This document shows positions 37,015 to 45,812 of a DNA stretch of 64,000 nt, piece after piece (the stretch's first letter is position 1; every line of letters begins with the position of its first letter). The stretch comes from Actinoplanes sp. TBRC 11911. Its GTDB lineage: Bacteria > Actinomycetota > Actinomycetes > Mycobacteriales > Micromonosporaceae. Where the stretch lies: NCBI RefSeq assembly GCF_012933445.1, contig NZ_JABBNC010000025.1:62001-126000 (forward strand), given 5' to 3'. Made by a program: the position numbers and the translations under genes. A model generated the notes under the pieces. That model had not been told where the DNA came from, did not search any database, and saw only the letters and a program-made list of their open reading frames with translations.

Positions 37015-38491
37015 GGCGGACGGGAGGGCGGCGTCCGGCGGCGACGTCTCGCCGGCGGAGCGTAAGCGGCGGGCCGACCTGTGGGAGGCCGGCGCGGACG
37101 AGCGCGAGCGGTTGGCCGACGAACGGGAACGGCTGGCCGACGAGCGAGAGGCGCTGGCCGACGAGCGGGAACGCGCCGCCGACCGGCAGGAACACGCCCA
37201 GGACGAACGAGAGGTTGACCACGCGGCGCGGGCCGGGACCAACGACGACGCGATGGAGGTGGCCGCGACCGAGGCGGCGCTGCGCCGGGCCGAGGCGGCG
37301 GTACGCCGGGCCGAGGCGGAGCTGGAGCGTACGCGGGAGGCCGCCGACCGGGTCCGGGCCCGTGCTGCTCTTCGCGTTGCCGGGAGCGCGCGGGCGGCGA
37401 CCGCTGTTACCGCCGGACAGACAGCGGATCCTGACGAATCCGCGTGGCTGTCCGATCGGCGGGACTTCATCGCCGCCGAACGTGACGCCCGGGCCGACGA
37501 TCGGGACACGCTCGCCGACCGGCGCGAGGAGACGGCCGAGCTCCGGGAGCAACTGGCCGACGACCGGGAGCGGGAGCTGTTCGATCGGGAGCGGAGTTTC
37601 GATCAGCAGCGACCGGGCGGCCGCCGGCCCGCGGCGGCGCGGCTGCACACCGGCCGGGACCCGGTGGCGGACGCCGAGGCGCGCGCCGACGGTGAACGGC
37701 GACGGGAGCGTGCCGTGGTCAACCGGCGTGCCGCCGCGCACGATCGGGCACGTGCCGCGGCCGAGTGGGGCCCACAGGCGTACGGGCCGATGTTGCTGGC
37801 GAGTTTTGCTCCACTGGCCCGGCAGTTGTTCGGCAACGACGACCTGCGGGAGGTGCTCGCGCAGGTCCTGAAGTTCACCGTCGGCGCGGTGGCCGGCTGC
37901 GAGCGGGCGAGCGTGACGTTGTACCAGCATGGACGCGTCGTGGACACGGTGAGCAGTGACGCGGTCGCCGCCGAACTCGACAACATCCAGTTCGCGACCG
38001 GCATCGGTCCCGCGCCGGAAGCCATGGAGAGCGATCGTCCGATCCATGTGGCCGGCCTGTCCGCGGTGCGGCGCTGGCCGGTCCTGGCTGCCACTGCCGC
38101 CGACCTCGGGGTGTCGAGCGCCCTCAGCTACGGGTTGTTCGTGTACCGGCCGGCCCGGTGGTCGGCGCTCGGAGCGTTCAGTCTCTACGGTGCGGCCCCG
38201 GACGCGTTCGGCGACGAAGACGACGAGTTCGGTTCAATCCTGGCCTCGTACGTGGCGGTGGCCGTGGCCGTGGCGCAGCGGCAGGACGAGGTCGATCGTC
38301 GGGAGGCCGCGCTGCATCGCGGACTGAGCAGCCGGGACATCATCGGGCAGGCCAAGGGCATCCTGATGGAACGCCAGCGGCTGTCCGCCGGGGACGCCTT
38401 CGATCTGTTGCGCCGGGTGTCGCAGCGGCTGAACCGCCGGCTCACCGACGTCGCGCAGCAGTTGGCCGAGACCGGAGAGCTGCCGACATAG
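37007..38491 (+). CDS. GAF-ANTAR RNA-binding regulator with DERE repeats
   Basis: A 494-residue protein. The N-terminal ~240 residues form a highly charged coiled region built on ADERERL-type heptads (densest at residues 25-60) and later RADDRDTLADRREE-type repeats. A GAF domain follows (about 255-420). The C-terminal ANTAR domain (about 435-490) has IIGQAKGILMERQRLSAGD, the antiterminator RNA-binding signature. TTG 37007 is chosen because GGGAGG lies 8 bp upstream; it overlaps the STAS stop. It probably senses a ligand or redox state and controls transcription antitermination together with the STAS protein. Confidence 0.85.
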   Translation: MTEADGRAASGGDVSPAERKRRADLWEAGADERERLADERERLADEREALADERERAADRQEHAQDEREVDHAARAGTNDDAMEVAATEAALRRAEAAVRRAEAELERTREAADRVRARAALRVAGSARAATAVTAGQTADPDESAWLSDRRDFIAAERDARADDRDTLADRREETAELREQLADDRERELFDRERSFDQQRPGGRRPAAARLHTGRDPVADAEARADGERRRERAVVNRRAAAHDRARAAAEWGPQAYGPMLLASFAPLARQLFGNDDLREVLAQVLKFTVGAVAGCERASVTLYQHGRVVDTVSSDAVAAELDNIQFATGIGPAPEAMESDRPIHVAGLSAVRRWPVLAATAADLGVSSALSYGLFVYRPARWSALGAFSLYGAAPDAFGDEDDEFGSILASYVAVAVAVAQRQDEVDRREAALHRGLSSRDIIGQAKGILMERQRLSAGDAFDLLRRVSQRLNRRLTDVAQQLAETGELPT

Positions 38492-38636
38492 CCGTTACGG
38501 CTCGATGGGCAGCGTCGCGCCAGCGCACCGGCACGGGCTAACCGAAGGGGAGCCTCATTACTTACGACTTGTGCGTAACCGCATCGTGCGTCAGGATCCG
38601 AGGGCACCTTGCGTCCGTAAGAGGAGGATGATCGTC

Positions 38637-39050
38637 GTGCCGACGGTGGCAGACTTTCGCGCGGCCGGAATCCGGCTTCCCGGGCCCTGCGAGAAGTGGG
38701 CGGACGACGCCGACCTCATCCGCGGTGTCGTCGATCGCGTCGGTGACAAGTGGACCGTCATCGTGATCGGTACGCTGGGTGACGGCCCCCGGCGGTACAC
38801 GGATCTCCACCAACTGGTCCCCGGCATCTCGCAGCGCATGCTGACCCTGACGCTGAAGCACCTCGTACGCGACGGCCTGGTCGAGCGCACCGCCTTCGCG
38901 GAGGTACCGCCGCGCGTCGAGTATTCGCTGACACCCCTCGGCCACACGCTCCTGAGCTCGGTGCTGGCGCTCGCGCAGTGGGCGTACGAACACCGCGACG
39001 ACATCCGTAACCACCGCGAGGAGTTCGACCGGGCGAGCGTCGCCCGGTGA
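38637..39050 (+). CDS. HxlR-family transcriptional regulator
   Basis: A 137-residue winged-helix regulator. The HxlR signature (VVDRVGDKWTVIVIGTLG; RRYTDLHQLVPGISQRMLT) covers residues ~30-75, followed by the wing (RVEYSLTPLG). GTG 38637 is preferred because GAGGAGG ends 9 bp upstream; ATG 38628 would abut that run. It lies upstream of a luciferase-like oxidoreductase in the same orientation and is the obvious candidate to regulate it. Confidence 0.87.
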   Translation: MPTVADFRAAGIRLPGPCEKWADDADLIRGVVDRVGDKWTVIVIGTLGDGPRRYTDLHQLVPGISQRMLTLTLKHLVRDGLVERTAFAEVPPRVEYSLTPLGHTLLSSVLALAQWAYEHRDDIRNHREEFDRASVAR

Positions 39051-39241
39051 CGTCCAAGATCCTGGCTCTCGCTCTGAACGGCCTCCGAACTCACTGATGC
39101 GGCGCACATCAATGTGCCTTTTGTACCGCCCACATTTCTGACTCATGATGGGGCTGCGCACATTTCGTAAGCATCATGAAGCACCGGGCGATGAGGTCGT
39201 GAACCTCGACGACAACCGCGTCGCTTGAGAGAGGTTCGGCA

Positions 39242-40258
39242 GTGGAACTCGGGATTTACTCCTTCGGCGGCGTGACTGCGGACACGCGTACCGGGGAAAC
39301 CATCAGCGTGCGGCAGCGGCTGGACAATCTGGTGCGGCAGGCCGTCATGGCCGACGAGGCCGGCCTCGACCTGATCGCCCTGGGCGAGCACCACCGCGCC
39401 GATCACGCGATATCGGCGCCCGAGGTGGTGCTGGCGGCGATCGCGAGTGTCACCGAGAACATCCGGCTGGCGTCCGGGGTCACGGTGCTGTCAACCCAGG
39501 ATCCCGTACGCGTGTACCAGCAGTTCGCGACCCTGGATCAACTGTCCGGCGGCCGTGCCGAGATCATCGCGGGCCGGGGTGCGTTCACCGAGTCGTTCCC
39601 GTTGTTCGGCTACGACATCCGCGACTACGACGTGCTGTTCGAGGAGAAGATCCGGCTCTTGCTGCAGCTCGTACGCGAGGAGCGGCCGGTGTGGCAGGGC
39701 ACCACGCGGGCGGCGCTCAACGGCGAGGTGGTGGCGCCGCGAGCCCTGCAGGATCCGCTGCCCGTCTGGATCGGCGTGGGCGGCACGCCCAAGTCGGCGG
39801 TGCGCGCCGGGACGCTGGGCGCGCCGATGTTCCTGGCCCTGTTCACCAGCCCCGACCCGGGCCACCGGACGGTCGAGCTCTACCGGCGTGCCGCCGAACA
39901 GGCCGGCCACGACGCGGCGGCGCTGCCGATCGCGAGCGGCGGCCACATGTACATCGGACGCTCGTCGCAGAAGGCCAAGGACGACTTCTTCCCGTACTAC
40001 TCGGACTACTTCAAGCTGCACCCGTCGATGCCCAACGGCATGCCCCGGCCTGTGTACGACCAGTGGCTGAGCAGCGGCTTGCTGGTCGGCAGCCCGCAGG
40101 AGGTCATCGACGGCATCATGCGGCATCACGAGATGCTCGGCATCAGCCGCTACGTGGGCCAGTTCGACGTCGGCAGCATGTCGTTCGGAATGGTCAGCGA
40201 GAGCCTGGAGCTGTTCGCGACGGAGGTGGCCCCGGTCATCCGAAAGGAAACCGCGTAG
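39242..40258 (+). CDS. LLM-class flavin-dependent oxidoreductase
   Basis: A 338-residue bacterial luciferase-like monooxygenase. An N-terminal beta strand (LGIYSFGG), an EHHRADHAISAP motif and an LSTQDPVRVYQQFATLDQLS stretch are typical of F420/FMN-dependent TIM-barrel enzymes. The start is GTG 39242. It follows the HxlR gene after a 191-bp gap that probably holds its promoter. Cytoplasmic; substrate unknown. It ends just before the flanking repeat. Confidence 0.88.
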   Translation: MELGIYSFGGVTADTRTGETISVRQRLDNLVRQAVMADEAGLDLIALGEHHRADHAISAPEVVLAAIASVTENIRLASGVTVLSTQDPVRVYQQFATLDQLSGGRAEIIAGRGAFTESFPLFGYDIRDYDVLFEEKIRLLLQLVREERPVWQGTTRAALNGEVVAPRALQDPLPVWIGVGGTPKSAVRAGTLGAPMFLALFTSPDPGHRTVELYRRAAEQAGHDAAALPIASGGHMYIGRSSQKAKDDFFPYYSDYFKLHPSMPNGMPRPVYDQWLSSGLLVGSPQEVIDGIMRHHEMLGISRYVGQFDVGSMSFGMVSESLELFATEVAPVIRKETA

Positions 40259-40322
40259 CCGGCGCGCGCCACGTCGGCCGCCCGTCACCGCCATACTGCC
40301 CCGGCCCGGCCTCGCGCCGCGA

Positions 40323-40648
40323 GCCCGCGACCGGCATCGGCCGACGAGCTGACCCGATGAGCCGCACCATGCCTCAAGGCCGACGCGACCTCGCCCATGC
40401 ATCCCACTATGCGGCGACCCCGGCCACATTCTGGACTTTCTTGCGACCTTGGAGACTTACGCCCACATGCGAGCCATAAGTCTCCAAGGTCTCCAAAACG
40501 CCCCGGAAAGCGGCCGAGCAAAAGGTGCGAAAGCGGAGAAAGGCTCCATTGTGGACAAGAATCTCATCTTGTGGACGCGCTGCCACGATGTGGTCGCCGG
40601 TCCCACACAACGGACACTGATCCCACATTATGGCCTCGTATGGCGGCG
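40323..40648. repeat. Flanking direct repeat, copy A
   Basis: About 325 bp shared, in the same orientation, with 62084-62412. Identity is highest around the hairpin and at both ends (GCCCGCGAC...GGCATCGGCC at the left; TCCCACATTATGGCCTCGTA at the right) with scattered substitutions and small indels. Inside is a perfect inverted repeat ACCTTGGAGACTTA (40446-40459) / TAAGTCTCCAAGGT (40477-40490) with a 17-nt loop. No convincing coding content was seen. The right end abuts an aldo/keto reductase fragment. Confidence 0.85.
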
Positions 40649-40662
40649 CCGGCAGAAAGTCG

Positions 40663-40920
40663 ATCAGCGAAGTCGCCTGGGTTCTCCACCAGGGCGATTA
40701 CGTGACGGCGCTGGCCGGCACCAAGCGCCGGACATATCTTGAAGAGAACGTCGCCGCCGGGCGGATCGAGCTCAGCACCGACGTTCTCGACGAGGTCAGC
40801 GCCGCTTCCGGTCGGTGCGGCGGTCTTCCGGCCACAGCCCGGCTCGGGCACCGCGGAACGCTTCGCCTTCCTCCGCGTCCTCGGCCAGCAAGCCTTCGAC
40901 GCCGAACGACCGGCCCCGTG
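40663..40920 (+). pseudogene. Aldo/keto reductase C-terminal fragment
   Basis: Codons from 40663 read ISEVAWVLHQGDYVTALAG then TKRRTYLEENVAA and IELSTDVLDEV, the conserved C-terminal NADPH-binding segment (GTKRxxxLEENxxA) of aldo/keto reductases. The N-terminal ~240 residues are absent and replaced by the flanking repeat. After about 40830 the frame changes. The repeat or an associated rearrangement seems to have destroyed the gene. Confidence 0.75.
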
Positions 40921-41011
40921 ACGGCTCCGAGTCTCTGTCGGGATGCTGATTTACACCGGCCTATGCCTGCCCGACCCTGGCGTTTGTGCAGCCGCGCCCG
41001 GGGAGCGACCG

Positions 41012-42073
41012 ATGGATCAGACCGACGCCAACTTCCGGCAACGCGAACTGGAGCTGGAGGAAGCGAAATTCCGGTACGCCCAAAGCAACGACAAGCGGCA
41101 ACGCCGTTGGGGGCTGTGGACAGTCGTCGTCTCGACCATGCTGACGGTGCTCGTCGTCGGCACCACCGTCGTCCTGTCCATCCGCCAGCTGGCCGCGAGT
41201 CAGAGCCAGTTCGAGCGCAACTCCCGCGCGACCTATTACAGCAACATCGTCGACGGCCTGGGCAGCAATTCGGTAGCCGTGCAGACGAACTCCATGCAGC
41301 TGCTGACCAAGTTCGTCCAGGACCGCTCGAACTATGACGGCGACACGGCGAAGCAGCAGGACGGCGCCGGCGACGCCCTCCAAGTGCTGACCGCTTTCAT
41401 CCAGGATTTGAGCACGCCCACCAGCCGCGGCCTGCCCGACTATCTGTCGCCGCAGCCGGTGGTGGTGTCGCGCGCGATGAACCAGGTGAAGAAGCTGGAC
41501 TCGGACGCGATGCTCGGCGTGCACAGCACCGACATCAGCCGCGCGAACCTGCATGGCATTTCCCTGCCCTACTTCCGGCCGAACGGCGCGTTTCTGGGCG
41601 TCGCGGTCGACTTCCGCCGAGCCAATCTCCGCGGTCTTGCGCTGCGGGCCGACGAAAACACTCTCCGGCGCGCCTTCTTCACGTGCGCCAGCCTGAACAG
41701 CGCCAACCTGGGCGACGCCGACCTCCAGTACGCCGACCTGACCGGCGCCGATCTCCGCGGCGCCAACCTGAGCCGGACCCGGAACTTGCGGTCCGGCCAG
41801 CTGACCGGCGTCATGGTCGACGGCCGCACGAAGCTACCCGCCGGGGTATCCGCGACCACCAAGCCGTGGGGATACACCACACCCGTCTGTGTTGCCACCG
41901 TCAACCGCATGACCGGCATGATCGCGGGTCAGGGCTACGACCCGGCACTGATGTGCCCGCGGGATCAGAAAACCTGGAAGACCGCGGCCGTCCGTACGCG
42001 ATTCATCGGCGTGCTGGACGACCTGATCGCGGTGTGCGGCCTGCGCCAGCCGAAAACACTCCCGGCGTCCTGA
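41012..42073 (+). CDS. Pentapeptide-repeat membrane protein
   Basis: A 353-residue protein with a charged N-terminal helix (residues 5-35), one transmembrane helix (about 38-62, LWTVVVSTMLTVLVVGTTVVL) and an extracytoplasmic or soluble part. The C-terminal half has A(N/D)LXX pentapeptide repeats (ISRANLHGISL; LNSANLGDADLQYADLTGA; LRGANL), forming a short right-handed beta helix. ATG 41012 has GGGGAG 7 bp upstream. It lies just inside the repeat-flanked region next to the contractile system. Its role is unknown; membrane anchoring or regulation of the apparatus is possible. Confidence 0.7.
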   Translation: MDQTDANFRQRELELEEAKFRYAQSNDKRQRRWGLWTVVVSTMLTVLVVGTTVVLSIRQLAASQSQFERNSRATYYSNIVDGLGSNSVAVQTNSMQLLTKFVQDRSNYDGDTAKQQDGAGDALQVLTAFIQDLSTPTSRGLPDYLSPQPVVVSRAMNQVKKLDSDAMLGVHSTDISRANLHGISLPYFRPNGAFLGVAVDFRRANLRGLALRADENTLRRAFFTCASLNSANLGDADLQYADLTGADLRGANLSRTRNLRSGQLTGVMVDGRTKLPAGVSATTKPWGYTTPVCVATVNRMTGMIAGQGYDPALMCPRDQKTWKTAAVRTRFIGVLDDLIAVCGLRQPKTLPAS

Positions 42074-42081
42074 CGGTGGTC

Positions 42082-42306
42082 TCAGTCGCCGGAGAACCCC
42101 CAGAAGTAGATCTCGGACGGCTGACCGGTGTCGTCGTGCAGCACCGCACACCGGCCGAACCAGCGCTGCTCGGCAAGGTCGTCGATCTGCTGCACGTGCG
42201 CTCGGGTCAGTTTGGCAACACCGGCGGCCTGCAACGCCTCCGCCGTGCTGACCGGCTCGACAGTGCTGTAGTCCGGCTTCTCACCCGGCCGCACCACCAC
42301 GCGCAT
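42082..42306 (-). CDS. Small hypothetical protein (74 aa)
   Basis: A 74-residue soluble protein ending in the beta-rich segment RWFGRCAVLHDDTGQPS then EIYFWGFSGD. It follows the LuxR-type regulator gene by 34 bp on the same strand and may share its transcript. No family was recognised. Confidence 0.55.
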   Translation of the reverse strand: MRVVVRPGEKPDYSTVEPVSTAEALQAAGVAKLTRAHVQQIDDLAEQRWFGRCAVLHDDTGQPSEIYFWGFSGD

Positions 42307-42340
42307 GTCGAGGATCGAATGGGTCCGGACTCGAGGGTCG

Positions 42341-42958
42341 TCAGGTTCGGGCCAGGTCGCTGCGGCTGAGCACCGCGTGTTTCTGCAGGATCCGGTGCAC
42401 GTGGTTCTTCACCGTGGACAGTGAGATCCCCAGTCGGCGCGCGATCTGCTTGTTCATCAAACCCTGCTCCAGCAGCGCGAGCACCTCGGCCTCGCGGTGG
42501 GTGAGCAGGCTGCCCTGGATCGGGCCGTGGCCGGCCAGCGCGGCGACCCGGCGCAGCAGCGTGCCGGCCACGAACGGGGTGCAGCTCAGCTCGCCCCGGC
42601 CGACCGCCTCGAGCACCGCGACCAGGTCGGCCGCGACGGCGTCGCTCGAGACGTAGCCGGCCACGCCCCGCTCGGCGCACGCGATGATCTCGGCCTCGTC
42701 GTCGCCTACGCCGAACGCCACCACCCGGATCGGCGGGTGCGCGCGGCGCAACGCGGGCATCAGGCCGTCGCCGACGACGAGCGCCGAGTCCACGATCGCC
42801 ACCGCGGGCCGGGTCGCGCCGACCAGCTCGACCGCCTCGGGCCCGGCGCCGGCCGATCCGGCCACGCTCAGCCCGCATCTGTTCCGGAGCACGAGGACGA
42901 GCCCCTCCCGGTACAGGCGCACGCGCGAGACGACGACGACGTTCATCGTTGCCATCAT
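42341..42958 (-). CDS. Atypical LuxR-type response regulator
   Basis: About 205 residues: an N-terminal receiver-like domain (1-120) and a LuxR HTH (about 140-200, LTHREAEVLALLEQGLMNKQI, then LSTVKNHVHRIL). In the receiver the acidic pocket usually formed by two Asp/Glu after the first strand reads VVVVSRVRLYREG, while an Asp is kept in VAIVDSALV, so normal Mg-dependent phosphorylation is unlikely. The start is one of the clustered ATGs at 42958, 42955 or 42946; the frame is open further upstream without similarity. It is divergent from the contractile operon and is its most plausible regulator. Confidence 0.82.
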   Translation of the reverse strand: MMATMNVVVVSRVRLYREGLVLVLRNRCGLSVAGSAGAGPEAVELVGATRPAVAIVDSALVVGDGLMPALRRAHPPIRVVAFGVGDDEAEIIACAERGVAGYVSSDAVAADLVAVLEAVGRGELSCTPFVAGTLLRRVAALAGHGPIQGSLLTHREAEVLALLEQGLMNKQIARRLGISLSTVKNHVHRILQKHAVLSRSDLART

Positions 42959-43076
42959 CGGCCGCCCGGGCTGCCGTTTTCTAGCAGGTTCACGACGATA
43001 CGGATCGGGATCCGGGCCGCGATCCGGGTCCCGCGATCCCTCCCGTCCGGGACGGTCGCGCCCGCAGACTCGGGCC
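42959..43076. promoter_or_regulatory. Divergent control region of the contractile operon
   Basis: 118 bp between the LuxR-type gene and the first operon gene. It holds a cluster of GATCSSG-like boxes: GATCGG (43003), GATCCGGG (43009-43016 and 43021-43028) and GATCCC (43035-43040), the last forming an inverted arm with GGGATC at 43007-43012. These could be regulator sites. No firm -35/-10 pair could be assigned. Confidence 0.4.
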
Positions 43077-43412
43077 ATGCCGGTCCGCGTCTTCGTGATG
43101 GGGCTCACTCAGATGCTGAGTGAGGTCGTGCGCGCCGTCGTGGCGAGCCGCTCGACGCTGGTGCTGGTCGGCGAGAGCCCGGTGACCGACTTCGAGCGCG
43201 CCGCGGCCAGCCGCGCCGACGTGGTGGTCGCGCCGCTGCATCGGTTCACCGACGGCGACCTGTCGGCCTTTCAGAGCACCCATTGCCGCGTACGGGTCGT
43301 GCGACTGGCCGACGACGCGCGCAACGCGGTGCTGCACGAGATGCGACCGCACCAGACTCCGCTGTCCGACCTGGGCACCGAGACCCTGGCCGCGGTACTG
43401 GTCGGTGACTGA
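43077..43412 (+). CDS. Stand-alone receiver-like protein, first gene of contractile operon
   Basis: A 111-residue protein resembling a lone, degenerate receiver domain: strand VRVFVMGL, helix MLSEVVRAVVASR, strand LVLVGESP, then a RADVVVAPL strand where the phospho-Asp would be. It parallels the N-terminus of the divergent LuxR-type regulator (LYREGLVLVLRNR, LSVAGSA) and may be a truncated paralogue that pairs with or antagonises it. No DNA-binding domain. The TGA overlaps the ATG of the next gene by one base. Confidence 0.6.
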   Translation: MPVRVFVMGLTQMLSEVVRAVVASRSTLVLVGESPVTDFERAAASRADVVVAPLHRFTDGDLSAFQSTHCRVRVVRLADDARNAVLHEMRPHQTPLSDLGTETLAAVLVGD

Positions 43413-44131
43413 TGGACGCGATCGACAGCACACTGCTGCGCCTCGCCGACCCGGCTGCCCGCGCCGGCCTGCTGACCGATGACGCGCTGCTCCAGATCGC
43501 CACGGTCGCCTACGAGATCGATCCGGCCACCGTGACCGGGCCGACGACCGCCGCGTACGACCGGGTGGACCTCGCCGTGCCCATCGCCCGCGGCGGCACC
43601 GCGACCGCCCGGCTCACCCGTGCGGGTGACGCCCTGCCGTGGGACGTGACTTTGACGTGGGACGACCCGTCGGGCTCGGCGGCCGGCGCCGACGCGGTGC
43701 TGGCCGCCCGGCTCGCGGTCCGCGCGGCGCGGGCCGGCGGCACGATCGAGGTCGCCGAGGTGGCCTCGTCCGGCCGGGACGGCGGCCGCGACCGGCTCGG
43801 GCTGCGGCTGACGATGAGCGCACCGCCCGACCCGGCCACGGCCACCCCGCTCGTGCTCCCGGTCGTCGTCGCCGTCCTGGTCGCGGCCGCCGACACCGCG
43901 CCGCGTGAGCTGCTGCGAGCCACCCACTCGGCCCGCCGCGCCGCCCTGGCCTACCCGCTCCCCGAACCGCCGCCGGACGCTCCGCCCCGCCGCGCCGACC
44001 GCGTCGTCTGCTGGCTGCTGCCGGCCGCCGCGTTCGAGCAGGAGGGCTGGCCGGGGGCGGACGCGGGAGCCCGGCTGGCCGCGGCCCGCGGCTGGCTCGC
44101 CGCCGGCGGGATCGCCGTCGTCACCACCTGA
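43412..44131 (+). CDS. Contractile-operon hypothetical protein (239 aa)
   Basis: A 239-residue Ala-rich soluble protein without signal peptide or cysteine-rich motif. It alternates beta segments (VDLAVPIARGGTATARL; VTLTWDDPSG) with helical stretches (ADAVLAARLAVRAARAG) and ends with a helix-rich region. Position before the sheath gene, 31 bp away, and coupling to the upstream gene make it part of the operon. No family was recognised; a tail terminator/cap or assembly factor are possibilities by position only. Confidence 0.6.
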   Translation: MDAIDSTLLRLADPAARAGLLTDDALLQIATVAYEIDPATVTGPTTAAYDRVDLAVPIARGGTATARLTRAGDALPWDVTLTWDDPSGSAAGADAVLAARLAVRAARAGGTIEVAEVASSGRDGGRDRLGLRLTMSAPPDPATATPLVLPVVVAVLVAAADTAPRELLRATHSARRAALAYPLPEPPPDAPPRRADRVVCWLLPAAAFEQEGWPGADAGARLAAARGWLAAGGIAVVTT

Positions 44132-44162
44132 CCACCACACACCCCGATCCGGAGGGAATCGC

Positions 44163-45332
44163 ATGAGCACCGTGGTGCAACCGGCCTACCCGTACGTCAA
44201 CGTCACGATCGACACCAGCGGGCTGCTGCCCGCGGCGACGCGCAACCCTGGCGTGGTGGCGGTCGTCGGCAACGCGGCGGCGGGCGTCTCGGCGCCGGCC
44301 GCCACCCCGGTCGAGGTCACCGACCACGCCTCGGTGCTGGACGCGTTCGCCAACGGCGGCGCCGCCAACCCGCTGACCCAGAGCCTCGACCTCGTGTTCC
44401 AGCAGGACCCGCGGCCCAGCAAGGTCTACGGGGTCCGCACCGACACCGCGGACGCGTACGCCGCGGCGCTGGCCGGCCTGGACGCCGCCGACGACGTCAC
44501 CTGGGTCTGCCTGGCCGGTGAGACGAAGGCCGGGAAGGCCACCTCGGGCAACACCGCGGCGACCGGGCTGATGGCGCTCAAGGAACACGTCGAGAACGCC
44601 TCGGCCGGCGGCAGCGACCGGATCGCGGTCGCCATGGTCGACCCGACCGTCGCGCGCTCACCGAAGTACGTCTCGGACATCCTGGCCGCCTCCGGATACG
44701 GTCCGCTGCGCAGCGACGACGGCCGGATGGTGCTGGTCACGGCGCGCGGTGCCACCGGCGACGCGGCCGCGGCGGTGATGGGCACGGTCGCCGGCTACCC
44801 GCCCGGCACGAGCGTGCTGCTCAAGCAGGTGCGCGGCTTCACCATGCCGATCACCTCGCAGTACACGCCGCCGGAGATCACCGCGCTCGCCGGCGAGGGG
44901 ATCATCCCGCTGATCGACCCGGCGCTGATCCCGGGGACCGGCCTCTTCCTGGCCGACGGCGGCGTGTTCACCAGCGACGCCACCCGCAACTACCTGGACA
45001 TCGTGACGCTGCTCGACCAGATGAAGTTCAACCTGCGGGCCGGTCTGATCGGCGCGGTCGGGGACAGCCGGATCACCAAGGCCGGGCTGACCGCCGTCAA
45101 GATCCGGGTCGAGAACATCCTGGCGCCGTTCGCCGGCGCCGGGACCATCGACAGCTTCTCGGTGACCATTCCGCTGCTGGCCATCCTCGGGCTGCCCGAG
45201 CCGGCCCGGACCGACGCCGACACCGCCGCCGTCGTGACCGCCCGCCAGAAGCGCCAGGTCGAAGCCACCGTGCTGGTCGAGATCGCCGCCACCATCCACC
45301 AGCTCAACGTGACGCTGGTGCCGCACTTCTGA
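44163..45332 (+). CDS. Contractile tail sheath protein
   Basis: A 389-residue sheath subunit. The N-terminal strand region (YPYVNVTIDTSGLLP; PGVVAVVGNAAAG) resembles phage/CIS sheaths. The middle contains the subtilisin-like-fold part (DRIAVAMVDPT; RMVLVTARGATGD). The C-terminal domain has the conserved NYLDIVTLLDQMKFNLR stretch and the terminal strand IHQLNVTLVPHF that interlocks subunits. ATG 44163 has GGAGGG 6 bp upstream. Sheath contraction drives the tube; the tube gene follows after 13 bp. Confidence 0.85.
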   Translation: MSTVVQPAYPYVNVTIDTSGLLPAATRNPGVVAVVGNAAAGVSAPAATPVEVTDHASVLDAFANGGAANPLTQSLDLVFQQDPRPSKVYGVRTDTADAYAAALAGLDAADDVTWVCLAGETKAGKATSGNTAATGLMALKEHVENASAGGSDRIAVAMVDPTVARSPKYVSDILAASGYGPLRSDDGRMVLVTARGATGDAAAAVMGTVAGYPPGTSVLLKQVRGFTMPITSQYTPPEITALAGEGIIPLIDPALIPGTGLFLADGGVFTSDATRNYLDIVTLLDQMKFNLRAGLIGAVGDSRITKAGLTAVKIRVENILAPFAGAGTIDSFSVTIPLLAILGLPEPARTDADTAAVVTARQKRQVEATVLVEIAATIHQLNVTLVPHF

Positions 45333-45345
45333 GAAGGGCCGACAG

Positions 45346-45804
45346 ATGACGTCACCGCAGTTCGACTGGAAGACCCGGCTCGGCGTCCGGTTCACCGTCA
45401 ACGGCACCGAGAACCGTGCGTACGCCACGCAGTCGTTCATTCCGCAGTTCGGCTCCAGCGCCGAGCCGCTGCACACCGTCGAGCGCACCCACGTGGGCAT
45501 GGTGTCCACGCCGCACAACCTGACCTTCACCCTGTCGGTGATGGCGATCGGCCCGGCCGTGGCCGACCTGACCGCGCTGGCGTTCCGCGGCGACCCGTTC
45601 GAGCTCGTGATGCTCGAACAGGACGGCAACGACTGGTCGTACGCCACGGTCGTGATGAAGCAGTGCTACATCACCAGCGCCGCTCCCGGCGCGGCCACGA
45701 TCAGCGGCGCCCCGGTCGCCACGTTCTCCGGCTTCTCGCTGGAGGCCGAGGTCACCGACAAGAACAGCGCCACCACGAAGACTCCGCGGAACACGCCACT
45801 GTAG
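45346..45804 (+). CDS. Tail tube (inner tube) protein
   Basis: A 152-residue beta-rich protein immediately after the sheath, the standard place for the inner tube. It has alternating strands (TRLGVRFTVNGTENRA; TFTLSVMAIGPAVADL; VVMKQCYITSAAPG; FSLEAEVTDKNSATT) with a lone helix near the middle, fitting the gp19/tube beta-barrel size (about 140-170 residues). Direct sequence similarity to named tube families is weak, so the call rests on size, strand pattern and order. Confidence 0.72.
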   Translation: MTSPQFDWKTRLGVRFTVNGTENRAYATQSFIPQFGSSAEPLHTVERTHVGMVSTPHNLTFTLSVMAIGPAVADLTALAFRGDPFELVMLEQDGNDWSYATVVMKQCYITSAAPGAATISGAPVATFSGFSLEAEVTDKNSATTKTPRNTPL

Positions 45805-45812
45805 GGGAACCG

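Noticed and set aside
40400..40640. Possible small coding genes inside the flanking repeats
   Set aside because: The frames are not conserved between the two copies and the strongest conservation is the hairpin, so the element is treated as non-coding.
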